Shown: positions 25,817 through 35,413 of the stretch, one piece after another
How positions within the stretch are numbered: position 1 is the first letter of the stretch
Layout: every line of letters starts with the position of its first letter
Source: Planctomycetota bacterium
GTDB taxonomy: Bacteria; Planctomycetota; UBA1135; UBA2386
Assembly: GCA_020851075.1 (NCBI GenBank)
Contig: JADZDL010000232.1
Coordinates: 1-64,000, forward strand
Direction of reading: 5' to 3'
Length of the DNA stretch: 64,000 nt
Program-made: the position numbers and the translations under genes
Notes under the pieces: model-generated
The model's database searches: none
What the model saw: only the letters and a program-made list of their open reading frames with translations
Told to the model about the DNA's origin: nothing

Positions 25817-25951
25817 GACCTCGGTAGCGAGCGGATGGCCGAGCCAGGACGTCGGCAGACACGCGGCGGGAAAATCGTGACGGCCGGCGGGCGGACTTCT
25901 CGTCCTGTTTCTTGCCGGCCTCCGGCACCAACCTCCACCCATCCGCCTCCC

Positions 25952-27181
25952 ATGTTCCGCCCTGCCTTCCTGCTCGCTTCGTTTGCTCTCGGGTCGCTCG
26001 CCACGGCCCAGTCCGCCGACCACCTCGTCGGCATCACGCGCAACCTCGGCAACCTGCGCCACCAGAACCAGCCAGCCTGCAACGTGCTTGGAACCTGCGC
26101 ACCGGCCGGTTTCCCCAGTGCTGCGGGCCTGCCGTCGACGGCGGGTGGCACGGCGTGGGATCCGGTCCACAGTGGCGCTTGGATCAGCAACGGCCAGTTC
26201 CTGGCCTGCGTCGACGACGCCTGCAACTACCTCTGCGCGCCCATCCCGGTGCCGGGCATGGTCGGCAACACCTTCCTCGTCGGCCTCGAAGTCGTCGAGA
26301 GCAGCAACGAACTGTGGCTCGTCGACAGCAACAACACGCTGCGCGTAATGTCGTTGACGTGCCCGCCAGTAATGCTGCGCACCTGCCAGATCACGTTCCT
26401 CGACCCGACCTATGTCTCCACGGGGATCGCCATCGACGAACTGCGCGGCTACGTGTTCTATTCGCGCTTTCAGCCAGCCTCGGGCACCAACGTCATCACC
26501 TATGCCGACCTCGCGGCACCGTGCCAGGCCATCGCCGGAGTCGTCCTGCCGCCTTGCGCGGCCCCACTGAACAGCAGCACCGGCCTCGCCTGCAACGCCG
26601 GCGACCAGACGCTCTACGTGACCGACGGCCTGCGCACGCAAGCGCTGCAATACTCGGTGCCCGCCCCTGTCCCGGTCCTCAACCTGATTTCGCGGTCCTG
26701 CTGCCTGGCCGTGCCCGCCGGCGCGGATCCGCTCATGGGCCTCGCCGTTCGCCCCGGCCGCGCGACTCCCGCGGGTGCCAATTGCGCCAACGGCAGCTGC
26801 GCCAACTGTGCGATGGACCACGATACGCGCGGCGACTCGGTGCTCGGCAACGCGCAGTTCGGCCTCCAGCTCGGTAGTGCGCCATCCGGCTCGCTCGTGT
26901 GGTGCCTCATCGGCGCGGGCCCGTGTTCTCTACCCGGCGCGAGCATTCCGGCTCTCTGCGGCCCGATCTACACAACGCCCGTGTTCGGCACGCTTGGCCC
27001 GGCTCTGTCGGGCGGTGGTGTGGGCTGCAGCGGCAGCGCCAGCTTCCCGATGGCCTTGCCGAGCGCGGTGGGCCTCGCCGGCATCGTGCTGAGTTCGCAG
27101 TGCGTCGTGCTCTGCTCGAGCCCGGTTGGTTTTGGCACCTCGGTCAGCAACTGCCTCTCGTTTGAGCTGCAAGGCATCTGA
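25952..27181 (+). CDS. Exported cysteine-rich protein with C-terminal module
   Basis: A 409-residue exported protein with a signal peptide (MFRPAFLLASFALGSLATAQ). The body is unrecognised: beta-strand-rich, with repeated segments of a type that resembles propeller strands (AWDPVHSGAWISNG, TGIAIDELRGYVFYS, TGLACNAGDQTLYVTDG) and more than 20 cysteines, several in pairs. The last ~120 residues, from about GDSVLGNAQFGLQL, are the shared module, with LAGIVLSSQCVVL near its end and the terminal SNCLSFELQGI. ATG 25952 starts the signal peptide. Its function is unknown; it would act outside the cytoplasm. Confidence 0.8.
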   Translation: MFRPAFLLASFALGSLATAQSADHLVGITRNLGNLRHQNQPACNVLGTCAPAGFPSAAGLPSTAGGTAWDPVHSGAWISNGQFLACVDDACNYLCAPIPVPGMVGNTFLVGLEVVESSNELWLVDSNNTLRVMSLTCPPVMLRTCQITFLDPTYVSTGIAIDELRGYVFYSRFQPASGTNVITYADLAAPCQAIAGVVLPPCAAPLNSSTGLACNAGDQTLYVTDGLRTQALQYSVPAPVPVLNLISRSCCLAVPAGADPLMGLAVRPGRATPAGANCANGSCANCAMDHDTRGDSVLGNAQFGLQLGSAPSGSLVWCLIGAGPCSLPGASIPALCGPIYTTPVFGTLGPALSGGGVGCSGSASFPMALPSAVGLAGIVLSSQCVVLCSSPVGFGTSVSNCLSFELQGI

Positions 27182-27220
27182 ACGCAGCTTCGGCGCCGGT
27201 CCTTCGGGCTCACTTGCCGG

Positions 27221-28543
27221 TCACCGCCCGATCGTCAGCATCGCGCGCTCGGTCGCGAGCACGAAGCATGGCGCGGTCGGGTCGAGCACGAACGCCTGCG
27301 CATCGACCGCAAGCCCCCACAACGCAGCGAAGTTCGCGATCGGCAGATGCCAGTCGGCGAACGGGCCGTTGTGGGGCACAAACTGCATCGCGGCGCTAGA
27401 ACCCGACAAACCAAACGTGCAGCCGCAGCCAAGCAGCACGGGCACCGGGTTGCCGGGGCCGTGCAGTTCGAAGCCGCCGAAGACGAGACTACTTGTCGCC
27501 AACCCGGTGACCCGCATCTGCATCGTCTGGCCGAGCACCGGCACGCAACGGGCCAACGCACCGAGCGAGGGCGGCCCCGGCGACGCCACCGTGCAAACCG
27601 AATCGAGCGTGGTCTCGAACGCCGCCGGGCTCGGTGCAAAAGCCCAGGTCGAGGTGCCGGTGCCACTCTGCACCGCGAACGTCGTGCTGGCGGTCGGATC
27701 GAAGGTGAGCGCGGGTTGACTCCAGGCTGGCGCGCCGACTGCTCCCACGAGTCGCCACTGGAAGCCGTTCCACTCCCAGGTCTCGCCGTTCGGGTGCACG
27801 AGCACAACGACTTCGCGACCAGAATCGTAGGTGCTGCGGCAACCGGCGGCAGCCGCCGGACCGGGGCCATTGTGGAGTTGCCAACCACTGCTGTCGAAGG
27901 TCCAGGTATCGCCAAGCGGCGAAGTAGCGATGCCGCCGAACAACAGCACGGTACCACCTGGTGCAGCGCTCAGCGTATGCCCGGTCCGCCCCACCAGACC
28001 GGCGGGGGTCGGGGAGTTGGCCCACAAGGCGGTGCCGCCGACATCGATCATGGCCCAGGTATCGCTGCAGAGACCGTTCGCGTCGCGACCGCCGAAGAAG
28101 ACCAACCACGAACCCGATGCGAAGACCGCCGCCTTGGCGCCCTGCCGAGGGCCGGGCCCGCCGCCAGCGAGCGTCGGCATCGACTGCCAGCTCGCGGCCG
28201 CGCGGTGGAAGTACCAGAGGTCGTTCTGCAACTGCAGGCTGGCCAGGTCCAGGCCGCCGAACAAGTAGGCGCGCGGACCACCGCCGACCAGCAACGTGGC
28301 GAGGCGCGGGGCCGGCGAAGTGGTGGTAACCAGCACCTGAAAGGCGCCCGTAAACGGCACCGCCGGCACGATCGTCTGCCCGTTCAGTTCGTCGAAGCCG
28401 ACCAGCCCCTGTGCGTCGCTCGCCAGCAGGTCGCCGGCAATGCCGAAGTCGACGCGCGGTGAGGTCCCGCGCAGGGACCAGTCCTGCGCAGTCAGCGTGG
28501 TGAGCGCAAACAGCAGTGGCAACAAGCAACGAGTCCTTCGCAT
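27221..28543 (-). CDS. Secreted kelch protein with C-terminal module
   Basis: A 440-residue exported protein. The signal peptide is MRRTRCLLPLLFALTTLTAQ. Kelch-type blades follow (RAYLFGGLDLASLQLQNDLW, SWLVFFGGRDANGLCSDTW, TVLLFGGIATSPLGDTW, ETWEWNGFQW) over about residues 80-320. The C-terminal ~120 residues begin near CTVASPGPPSLGALARCVPV and carry LWGLAVDAQAFVLD and the terminal ERAMLTIGR; this is the shared module. ATG 28543 is preferred over longer frames because the signal peptide begins there. It stands divergently from the CotH cluster with 182 bases between the starts. Confidence 0.84.
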   Translation of the reverse strand: MRRTRCLLPLLFALTTLTAQDWSLRGTSPRVDFGIAGDLLASDAQGLVGFDELNGQTIVPAVPFTGAFQVLVTTTSPAPRLATLLVGGGPRAYLFGGLDLASLQLQNDLWYFHRAAASWQSMPTLAGGGPGPRQGAKAAVFASGSWLVFFGGRDANGLCSDTWAMIDVGGTALWANSPTPAGLVGRTGHTLSAAPGGTVLLFGGIATSPLGDTWTFDSSGWQLHNGPGPAAAAGCRSTYDSGREVVVLVHPNGETWEWNGFQWRLVGAVGAPAWSQPALTFDPTASTTFAVQSGTGTSTWAFAPSPAAFETTLDSVCTVASPGPPSLGALARCVPVLGQTMQMRVTGLATSSLVFGGFELHGPGNPVPVLLGCGCTFGLSGSSAAMQFVPHNGPFADWHLPIANFAALWGLAVDAQAFVLDPTAPCFVLATERAMLTIGR

Positions 28544-28725
28544 GGTCGCAAGGGGCGAGGATACCGCGGCGCGGACGGCCCGGTGGCCATAACGCGCCGC
28601 TCCCCACCGGCAGGATGCAAGAAAGGCGTCCCATCCCTGTGGTACCGAGGTAATCTTCACGTTGCCTTGGTTGTACCCGCACGGCGGTCTGCCCTCCCGC
28701 CCACCCCACCCAAAGGCTCGCACCC

Positions 28726-31140
28726 ATGACGATTCGCTCCGCGTTCGTCGCCACGCTGGCGACGGCAATGGCGTCCCTCTGCGCCCAGGTTCCCGACCTG
28801 TACGACATGAACACCATAAGGGATGTGTACCTGACCTTCGCGCAGCCCAACTGGTGGTCGCAGTTGACCGCCAACTACGGCCCTGAGATCAACATCCCGG
28901 CCGACATGACGGTCGACGGCATCACCTACCCGAACGTCGGCGTGCGCTTCCGCGGCAACACCTCCTACACGATGCTGCCGACCCAGCCGAACCAGGGCTG
29001 GGAGAAGAAGAGCTTCAATATCGAGATGGACTCGACAGTCGCTGGCCAGGACCTCTACGGCTACGACCATCTTAACCTCAACAACGGCTACCACGACCCG
29101 ACCTTCCTACGCGAAGCGCTCACCTACCACGTGATGCGGCGCCACGGCGTCGCGCCGAAGGCCAACTGGGTGCAGCTCTGGCTCAATGGTGTGCGGTGGG
29201 GTGTCTACATCAACGTCCAGCAGCCCAACAAGGACATGATGAAGGAGTGGTTCCGTTCGAATGACGGCAACCGCTATCGCTGCTTCCCGACGTCCGGCAA
29301 CTTCAGCAACGGCCGCTGCGCCTACACGGTGTTGAGCCCCAACACCGCCGCGAGCTACTTGTCGGCCTACCAGGCCAAACAAGGCAACGGCGTCGACCTG
29401 ATGACCATGTGCACCACGCTCGGTGCGATGACCACGGCAACGCCGCAGTCGACCTTGACCGCGCTATTCAACGTCGATTCGTTCTATCGGTATGCGGCGG
29501 TCATGAACGTCACCGGCACGCTCGACAGTTACCTCGAGAGCGGCAAGGACCACTACCTCTACATCGACGAAGTGCACGGCGATGGCACCACGTTCCCGTT
29601 TGACCTGAACGAGAGCATGGAAGGGGCGTCGACGCTGCTGCCGACCTACAACACGACGAATGCTGCGCGTCCAGGCTTCACCAAGACGCTGCAGTTCGCC
29701 AATTGGACCGAACGCTACAAAGCGCACCTGCGGTCGATCGTCGACGAGACCTTCAACCCGACCTACCTGACGCCGCTGGCCCAGCAATACCACGCGATGC
29801 TGGCGCCACTCGTCGCGCTCGACACGAAGAAGATCTACACGACGGCGCAGTTCACGAACAACCTGAACAGCACGGTGACGATCGGCGGTGGCTTCGGCAG
29901 CACCACGCTGCAGGGCATCGTGCCCTACATCCAGGCGCGCAGCACCTTCCTGCTGTCGCAGGCCTACGTGAACGCACCGCGCGCCACGCTGAGCAACCTC
30001 GCGCACAGCCCGACGCTGCCCAACCCGACCCAGCCGATCACCTTCACGGTGCAGGCGAGCAGCCTCGCCACATCGGTCAACCTCTACTGGCGCCGCCTCG
30101 GAGCGTTCCAGTCGGTCGCGATGTTTGACGACGGTGCGCACGGGGACGGCGCGGCCAACGACGGCACCTGGGGCGTCTCGATCGCCGCCCAGCAGCCCGG
30201 CTCGCTGGTCGACTACTACGTCGAAGCAAAGACCGCGACGACGGCGGCCAGCTACCTGCCGTACACGGCGGAACTGGAGGCCAACTGCCCGCACGTGCAG
30301 ATCGACTGGCAGGTCGCGGCTTCGCCGATCGTCATCAACGAGTTCGTCGCCCAGAACGTCACCGGCGCCGTCGACGAGAACGCGCAGCACGAGGACTGGG
30401 TCGAGCTCTACAACACCAGCAACCAACCCGTCGACATCAGCGGCAAGTGGCTCAGCGACAGTCTCGTGGTGCTCAAGTACCAGTTCCCGGTCGGCACCAC
30501 GATCGCCCCGTTCGGCGTGCTGCGCATCTGGGCCGACGAAGACGGCACGCAGGGCCCCCTGCACGCCAACTTCAAGCTGTCGGCCGGTGGTGAGGTCGTG
30601 GCGCTCTACGACAGCACGGGTCTCGCGATCCACGACTCGATCACGTTCGGCCAGCAGCAGGCCGACGTCTCGACCGGCCGGGCCATCGACGGCGGCGCTG
30701 CTTGGGTCACCTTCCCGAGCCCGACCTTCGAGGCCACCAACCTGCCCACCGCGTGCGGCCAGCGCACCTACGGGGCGCTCGATCCGACCGAGCACACGAT
30801 GTTGATGACGCTGTCGGGCACGGTGCAGATCGGCACTTCGTCCACCTACACGATGAGCAGCGGCCCCGCCAGCGGCCTTGGCCTGTTCGTGATGGGGCTC
30901 AACCCTGGCCACCAGGACCTCAGCGCGTTCGGCGTCGGCAACGAGACCCTACTGCTCGACCCGGCGACGCTGGTCGTCACGGCGGCGCTGCCGCTCAGCG
31001 GCACCGGTGGTTCGAGCTATGCGTTTGCGCTGCCGAACGACGGCGGGATCATCGGCTTGCGCATCTACGCGCAGACGCTGGCCATCGGCACCGGGATCTA
31101 CGACGCGAGCCGCGCCATCGAAGTGCGCATCTGCCCGTAA
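28726..31140 (+). CDS. Secreted CotH-kinase-like protein with lamin-tail domain and C-terminal module
   Basis: An 804-residue exported protein. After a signal peptide (end ASLCAQ) residues about 30-410 form the CotH domain: VRFRGNTSYTM, KKSFNIEMDS, LNLNNGYHDPTFLREALTYH, ANWVQLWLNGVRWGVYINVQ and KDHYLYIDE with FPFDLNESM. CotH proteins are kinase-fold enzymes shown in Bacillus to phosphorylate spore-coat proteins. Next come an Ig/Fn3-like segment (about 425-535), a lamin-tail domain (about 545-670, INEFVAQNVTG, HEDWVELYNTSNQPVDISGK) and the shared C-terminal module (about 690-804, LPNDGGIIGLRIYAQ). It is the first gene of a four-gene cluster with VTC, DUF4956 and HlyD-like genes. The substrate is unknown. 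Confidence 0.87.
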   Translation: MTIRSAFVATLATAMASLCAQVPDLYDMNTIRDVYLTFAQPNWWSQLTANYGPEINIPADMTVDGITYPNVGVRFRGNTSYTMLPTQPNQGWEKKSFNIEMDSTVAGQDLYGYDHLNLNNGYHDPTFLREALTYHVMRRHGVAPKANWVQLWLNGVRWGVYINVQQPNKDMMKEWFRSNDGNRYRCFPTSGNFSNGRCAYTVLSPNTAASYLSAYQAKQGNGVDLMTMCTTLGAMTTATPQSTLTALFNVDSFYRYAAVMNVTGTLDSYLESGKDHYLYIDEVHGDGTTFPFDLNESMEGASTLLPTYNTTNAARPGFTKTLQFANWTERYKAHLRSIVDETFNPTYLTPLAQQYHAMLAPLVALDTKKIYTTAQFTNNLNSTVTIGGGFGSTTLQGIVPYIQARSTFLLSQAYVNAPRATLSNLAHSPTLPNPTQPITFTVQASSLATSVNLYWRRLGAFQSVAMFDDGAHGDGAANDGTWGVSIAAQQPGSLVDYYVEAKTATTAASYLPYTAELEANCPHVQIDWQVAASPIVINEFVAQNVTGAVDENAQHEDWVELYNTSNQPVDISGKWLSDSLVVLKYQFPVGTTIAPFGVLRIWADEDGTQGPLHANFKLSAGGEVVALYDSTGLAIHDSITFGQQQADVSTGRAIDGGAAWVTFPSPTFEATNLPTACGQRTYGALDPTEHTMLMTLSGTVQIGTSSTYTMSSGPASGLGLFVMGLNPGHQDLSAFGVGNETLLLDPATLVVTAALPLSGTGGSSYAFALPNDGGIIGLRIYAQTLAIGTGIYDASRAIEVRICP

Positions 31141-31155
31141 ACACAACCCGCGCCG

Positions 31156-31884
31156 ATGAACTACCACGACCGGCACGAGTGCAAATTCGTCATCAGCGAA
31201 AGCACCGCGACCCGCCTGCTCCGGCGGGTCGCGCCGTTCGTCGCGCCCGATCCGCACGCGGCGCGCAGCCCCGACCATTCCTACACGATCGCGAGCCTCT
31301 ACCTCGACGACGACTTCCACACGCTCTACCGCGAAACGCTCGGCGGATTGCCCTATCGCTACAAGCTGCGCGTGCGCAGTTATGACGATGCCCCGGGCAC
31401 GCCGATCTTCCTGGAGGTAAAACGCCGGCACGATCGCGTCGTGCAGAAGCTGCGTTGCCCGATTGACCGCCGGCACCTGCCGGCCCTGTTGTTGGGCGAG
31501 ATCGACGACCTGCCGGAGCTGTCCGCGCAGAAGCGCACTGGACTGCGCGAGTTCCTACGCCTGCAGCAACTGCGGCAGGCCAAACCCCAACTCATCGTGC
31601 GCTACGACCGCCAGGCCTACGTCGGCCGCGACGACGACGAAATCCGGGTCACGTTCGACCGGCGCCTCGCCGCCTTGCCGATGCACACCCCCGTGGTACG
31701 ACTCCACGACGAACGCTACGAAACCCTGAAGCAAGGTGGCGTCGTGTTGGAACTGAAGTTCACCGACCGCTGCCCCCCGTGGATGCTCGAGGCGGTGCGC
31801 GCTTGCGAATTGCGTCGCACTTCGTTTTCGAAGTACTGCACCTCCGTCGACGGCCTGCAGGAACTCGGCATCGTCGACGCCTGA
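31156..31884 (+). CDS. VTC-domain polyphosphate polymerase
   Basis: A 242-residue VTC-domain protein, related to the catalytic subunit of the yeast vacuolar transporter chaperone, which makes polyphosphate from ATP in a triphosphate tunnel. The tunnel residues are in HECKFVI, YTIASLYLDDDFHTLYRE, YRYKLRVRSY, FLEVKRRHDRVVQKLR, VRYDRQAYVG, VLELKF and FSKYCTSV. No membrane segment is present. It begins 15 bases after the CotH gene stop and is followed 20 bases later by DUF4956, so it is certainly part of that operon. Bacterial VTC, CotH and DUF4956 genes recur together. Confidence 0.9.
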   Translation: MNYHDRHECKFVISESTATRLLRRVAPFVAPDPHAARSPDHSYTIASLYLDDDFHTLYRETLGGLPYRYKLRVRSYDDAPGTPIFLEVKRRHDRVVQKLRCPIDRRHLPALLLGEIDDLPELSAQKRTGLREFLRLQQLRQAKPQLIVRYDRQAYVGRDDDEIRVTFDRRLAALPMHTPVVRLHDERYETLKQGGVVLELKFTDRCPPWMLEAVRACELRRTSFSKYCTSVDGLQELGIVDA

Positions 31885-31904
31885 CCTCACGACCCCACCA
31901 ACCG

Positions 31905-32594
31905 ATGCCCGAACTGCTGCGCAACCTCGGTGATTGGACGGCTTCGATGCCATCCCTGCCGAACGTGCTCTTCCACCTGCTGCTGGCCTTCGTGCTCAGC
32001 AAACCGCTGGCCTGGGTCTACGTCTGGACCCACCACGGCGTCAGCTACTCGCGCTCGTTCGTGCAAGCGCTGGTGCTGCTGCCGCTCATCGTGACCATCG
32101 TCATGCTGGCGATCGGCGACAGCATGGCGCGCGCGTTCGGCCTGTTTGGCGCCTTGGCGCTGATCCGCTTCCGCACCCCGATCAAGGACAGTCGCGACAC
32201 GATCTTCCTGTTCCTATCGGTCGCGATCGGCATCACCGTCGGCGTGCAGAACACGATGCTGGCAGTGGTGGGCACGGCTTCGGTGCTGGCCCTCGCCTGC
32301 TACCTGTTCGGCGTGAGCTTCGGCGAGCGGTTCTCGCACGATGGTGTGCTGCGCTTCTCGATGCCGGCGGACGGCGAACAAGAGCAGCGGCTGCGCCAGG
32401 TGCTGCGCCACTACTGCCGCCACTTCGCCCTCGTCACGTTGCGCGACTCCCGTCGTGAAGGCGCGATGGACTTCAGCTACCAGCTGCAATTGCACGACCC
32501 GGCGGCCGTCACCGGCATCGTCGCCGACGTTCGTCAGATCCCCGGTGCTGCCGACGTTCAACTGCTGATGCAGAACGAACACGAGGAAATCTGA
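31905..32594 (+). CDS. DUF4956 membrane protein
   Basis: A 229-residue membrane protein with about four transmembrane helices in residues 20-150 (VLFHLLLAFVLSKPLAWVYV, ALVLLPLIVTIVMLAI, FGALALIRFRTPIKDSRDTI, NTMLAVVGTASVLALACYLF) and a cytoplasmic C-terminal domain. The segment LIRFRTPIKDSRDTIFLFLS is the family signature. The function is unknown, but the family stands next to VTC and CotH genes in many bacteria. The ATG at 31905 is the plausible start since the frame is open far upstream inside VTC. Its stop overlaps the next start by one base (TGATG). Confidence 0.87.
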   Translation: MPELLRNLGDWTASMPSLPNVLFHLLLAFVLSKPLAWVYVWTHHGVSYSRSFVQALVLLPLIVTIVMLAIGDSMARAFGLFGALALIRFRTPIKDSRDTIFLFLSVAIGITVGVQNTMLAVVGTASVLALACYLFGVSFGERFSHDGVLRFSMPADGEQEQRLRQVLRHYCRHFALVTLRDSRREGAMDFSYQLQLHDPAAVTGIVADVRQIPGAADVQLLMQNEHEEI

Positions 32595-33763
32595 TGACCG
32601 CCATGACCCCTTCGCCTTGGCAGCCGACCCGGCCGCGCGCGAGCCTGCTGCTGCGCTGCCGCAACGTGCTGCGCGCCGCCCTGCCAGCGTCCGTCTGGCT
32701 GCTGGCCATCCTGGCCCTCGTGGCCCTGGGCACCCACCTGCCGACCGCAGGCGCCATGCCCGGCCTCGTCGATACCGCGCGCGGAACCGTGAACGCGCCG
32801 ATCGACGGCCGCATCAGCGCCTGCCTCGTCGGCCTGCACCAGGACGTCGAAGCAGGGCAGGTTCTCGCCCGGCTCGACGACCGCGATGTCCGCTTGCGCC
32901 TCGAGCAGGCCACCTACGAACTCGAACGCATTCGCGCCGACATGGCCCGCGAAGCGGCCGACCTCGACCAACAAGGCCGCACGGCCGCCGCCGAACACGG
33001 CCTCGAAGCTGGCATCGAACAGCGCCGACTGGTCAGCGCCGCCGAAGCGGCCCAGCTCGGCACGTTGTCGGTGCGCACCCAACTCGAGGAAGCTCGCATC
33101 CGCGCGCAAGGAGTCGCCGTCGAAGCCGAACGACTCGCCGGCCTCTTCGCGCAGGGCATGGTCAGCGAACCCGAACTACTGCGCGTGCGCACTGAACGCG
33201 ACGCTTTGCAGAAGCGCATCAGCGAACTCGAGAGCCTGCACGCCGAGCACCGCTCGCGCTACGACACCGCGCAACAGCGCGTGACCGAGTTCGCCCCCGA
33301 AGGCGTCGCCGGCCTCTCGGTCGACACCGCCCTAGCACCGATGCGCTGGCGCCTCAAAGCGCAGGCGGCCACCCTCGAACGCATCGCCCTCGATGCCCAG
33401 CAACTCGACCTCAGGGCCCCGATCCGCGGCAGCATCGCGACGCTCACCACGCAAGTTGGCGAATGGACAGCGAGCGGCCGAACCCTCATGACGATCGTCG
33501 ATCCGACCCCGCGCCGCATCGTCGCGTATGCCACGGCACCCGTGCGCAACCAGCTCACCACGAACCAGACCGTGCAGGTCGAACGCCGCGACGCCACGGT
33601 GCTCGGTTCGAGCCTGATCCTCAGCATTTCGCCTGGGGTAGTGCGCGTGCCGGAACGGCTGTGGATCGACCCGCAGCGCGAAGAATGGGCCTACGAACTG
33701 CTCGTGCCGGTGACCGGCAGCGAACTGCCCGGAGAGCAGGTTCGGCTCGTTCTCAACCGGTAG
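32594..33763 (+). CDS. HlyD-type membrane fusion (adaptor) protein
   Basis: A 389-residue periplasmic adaptor. A transmembrane helix lies at about 30-50 (PASVWLLAILALVALGTHLP); the lipoyl-like half is at GTVNAPIDGRISACLV with VGLHQDVEAGQVLARLDDRD; a long coiled coil spans about 105-250 (many Glu/Ala/Arg heptads); the second lipoyl half is LDLRAPIRGSIATLTTQVGE; a beta-barrel follows. Such adaptors join an inner-membrane exporter to the envelope, but no ABC or RND transporter is adjacent. It is the last gene of the CotH-VTC-DUF4956 cluster and may link the membrane protein to the cell surface; this is inference. Confidence 0.85.
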   Translation: MTAMTPSPWQPTRPRASLLLRCRNVLRAALPASVWLLAILALVALGTHLPTAGAMPGLVDTARGTVNAPIDGRISACLVGLHQDVEAGQVLARLDDRDVRLRLEQATYELERIRADMAREAADLDQQGRTAAAEHGLEAGIEQRRLVSAAEAAQLGTLSVRTQLEEARIRAQGVAVEAERLAGLFAQGMVSEPELLRVRTERDALQKRISELESLHAEHRSRYDTAQQRVTEFAPEGVAGLSVDTALAPMRWRLKAQAATLERIALDAQQLDLRAPIRGSIATLTTQVGEWTASGRTLMTIVDPTPRRIVAYATAPVRNQLTTNQTVQVERRDATVLGSSLILSISPGVVRVPERLWIDPQREEWAYELLVPVTGSELPGEQVRLVLNR

Positions 33764-33787
33764 CGAAGTTGCCGTGAGTTGGCCGCG

Positions 33788-35413
33788 TCACTTTGGCGGG
33801 GCGCGGAAGGTCGAGCCGTCAGGTAGCACCACAAGGGCAGAAGGCCATAGTTCCGCGACCGCTGCGCGCAGAACGTTCGCGTCCACCAGGTCGTCGTGCG
33901 ACAGTGAGGACGGCCCCTTCAGGTCTAGCCCATCCAGTTGCAGATTCGCGAGTCGCCGCAGCCCGGCGAGCGTGACCCCGACATGATGGCCACCGATGGC
34001 GAGCCGCCGCAGGCTGCGACTGCGACCAAGCGCTTGGAGCATCGCGTCGTCCAGTGCGTCAATGTTGGCAAGGCGCAGTTCCTCCAGTGCTGGCATCGCG
34101 GCAATACTCTCGCAATCTCCCACCGTGAGTGCCGACCAACCAGCGAGGTCCAGGAAGCGCAACGTTCTCAGCACCGCCACCGGCTCAAGGTGCTCGCGAA
34201 GGCCATAGTCGAAGCCCAGCGTGACCTTCGTATCGCGCACAGCCAGTCGCTGCAGATTCGGCAATTCGCTGAGCTTCTGCAGATTGATGTGCGTGGCAGC
34301 CAGCGCGCCGGAAAGGTCCAGGACTTCCAGCTGCGGCTGCTCGCCGACGATGCCTTCCAGCATCTCTTGCTTCACCTCACAATACTCGAGCCGCAGCTCG
34401 CGCAGTGTCGGTGGCAGCACATTGAGCGCCGCAGGCACACAGGCGCTCAACGCCGTGAGATCGAGTACGCGTAGGTCCTTGCACTTCGCGAGCGCCGCCA
34501 TGCCACCGGGCGTCACATGAAAGCACCGATTCAGCGACAGGCTGCGCAGCTTCGGCAACGTCACGAGCGCCGCGAGCACTTCGTCGTCGACGCCAACGCC
34601 ATCGCCCGCTTCCCCCATGCGACTACTGCGCGCCCCACCATCGTTGTCGCCCACGTCGAGTGCTTCGAGCGCCGTCATCGTCGCCAACTGCAGGAAGCCA
34701 GCCTTCGGCACCTTCCAAGTGTGCTGCAGGGACAGAGCGCGCAATTGCGTCATCGCCACGAGAACCGTAACCGCTTCCAGGTCGATGCTCTGGGCATGGC
34801 GCAAGTGCAGACCTCGCAGATTGCGCAACTTCGCGATCGCCAGTAGGCCTTCTTTGCCAACGCGCGAACTCAGCAGCGTGATCTCCTCGAGCATCGGCAG
34901 TGCTTCGAGCGCAGCCAGTCCGACACCCGTCCAAGGCCCCAACAACGTCAGCTTCTGCAACTTCGTGAGTCCGCTCAGCGCCGCCAGGTTCTCTTCGTGT
35001 GGCAACGCCCCCTCGGTGGGGAGCACGTTCCAGAGTTCGAGTTCGCGCAGTTCCGGAAAGCGCACCAGCAAGGCCATGTCCTCGGTCGCGAGCTGGTAGA
35101 CGCGCAGTTTGCGCGTCCTGGGATCGAGCCGCAGCAGGCCCTCACGACCTTGGGCGACGTCCATGCCGACCGGCTCCTGCGGCCCCGCCAACGGCACCAC
35201 CTGCCGCGGCGCACGTTCGATCGCGAGCCATGTGACCACGGCAAGCCCGAGCAGCACGAGCGCGGCCATGGCCCAACGGCTCTGCGAACGCACGGTACGT
35301 CCCGGCCGCAGTCCCAACCGCGCACGAACCTGTTCGCGCAGATCCGGCGGTGTCACAGCGCCGAGCACTTCGCGCAGACCGGCATCGAGTCGCGGATCGT
35401 GGTCGTCGTTCAT
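33788..35413 (-). CDS. Membrane-anchored leucine-rich-repeat protein coupled to an ECF sigma factor
   Basis: A 541-residue protein. Residues 1-45 are short and charged (MNDDHDPRLDAGLREVLGAV), then a transmembrane helix at about 47-66 (WAMAALVLLGLAVVTWLAI). The rest is a leucine-rich-repeat solenoid, with repeats such as LKLTLLGPWTG-like LQKLTLLGPW, LPKLRSLSLNRCFHV, LPPTLRELRLEYCEV, MPALEELRLANIDAL and SRSLRRLAIGGHHVG. The start ATG 35413 overlaps the ECF sigma stop by 4 bases (ATGA), so translation is coupled. The short cytoplasmic N-terminus plus membrane helix is where an anti-sigma region would be, while the LRR domain would sit outside and sense a ligand. This role is inferred from position; no zinc-type anti-sigma motif is present. 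Confidence 0.82.
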   Translation of the reverse strand: MNDDHDPRLDAGLREVLGAVTPPDLREQVRARLGLRPGRTVRSQSRWAMAALVLLGLAVVTWLAIERAPRQVVPLAGPQEPVGMDVAQGREGLLRLDPRTRKLRVYQLATEDMALLVRFPELRELELWNVLPTEGALPHEENLAALSGLTKLQKLTLLGPWTGVGLAALEALPMLEEITLLSSRVGKEGLLAIAKLRNLRGLHLRHAQSIDLEAVTVLVAMTQLRALSLQHTWKVPKAGFLQLATMTALEALDVGDNDGGARSSRMGEAGDGVGVDDEVLAALVTLPKLRSLSLNRCFHVTPGGMAALAKCKDLRVLDLTALSACVPAALNVLPPTLRELRLEYCEVKQEMLEGIVGEQPQLEVLDLSGALAATHINLQKLSELPNLQRLAVRDTKVTLGFDYGLREHLEPVAVLRTLRFLDLAGWSALTVGDCESIAAMPALEELRLANIDALDDAMLQALGRSRSLRRLAIGGHHVGVTLAGLRRLANLQLDGLDLKGPSSLSHDDLVDANVLRAAVAELWPSALVVLPDGSTFRAPPK

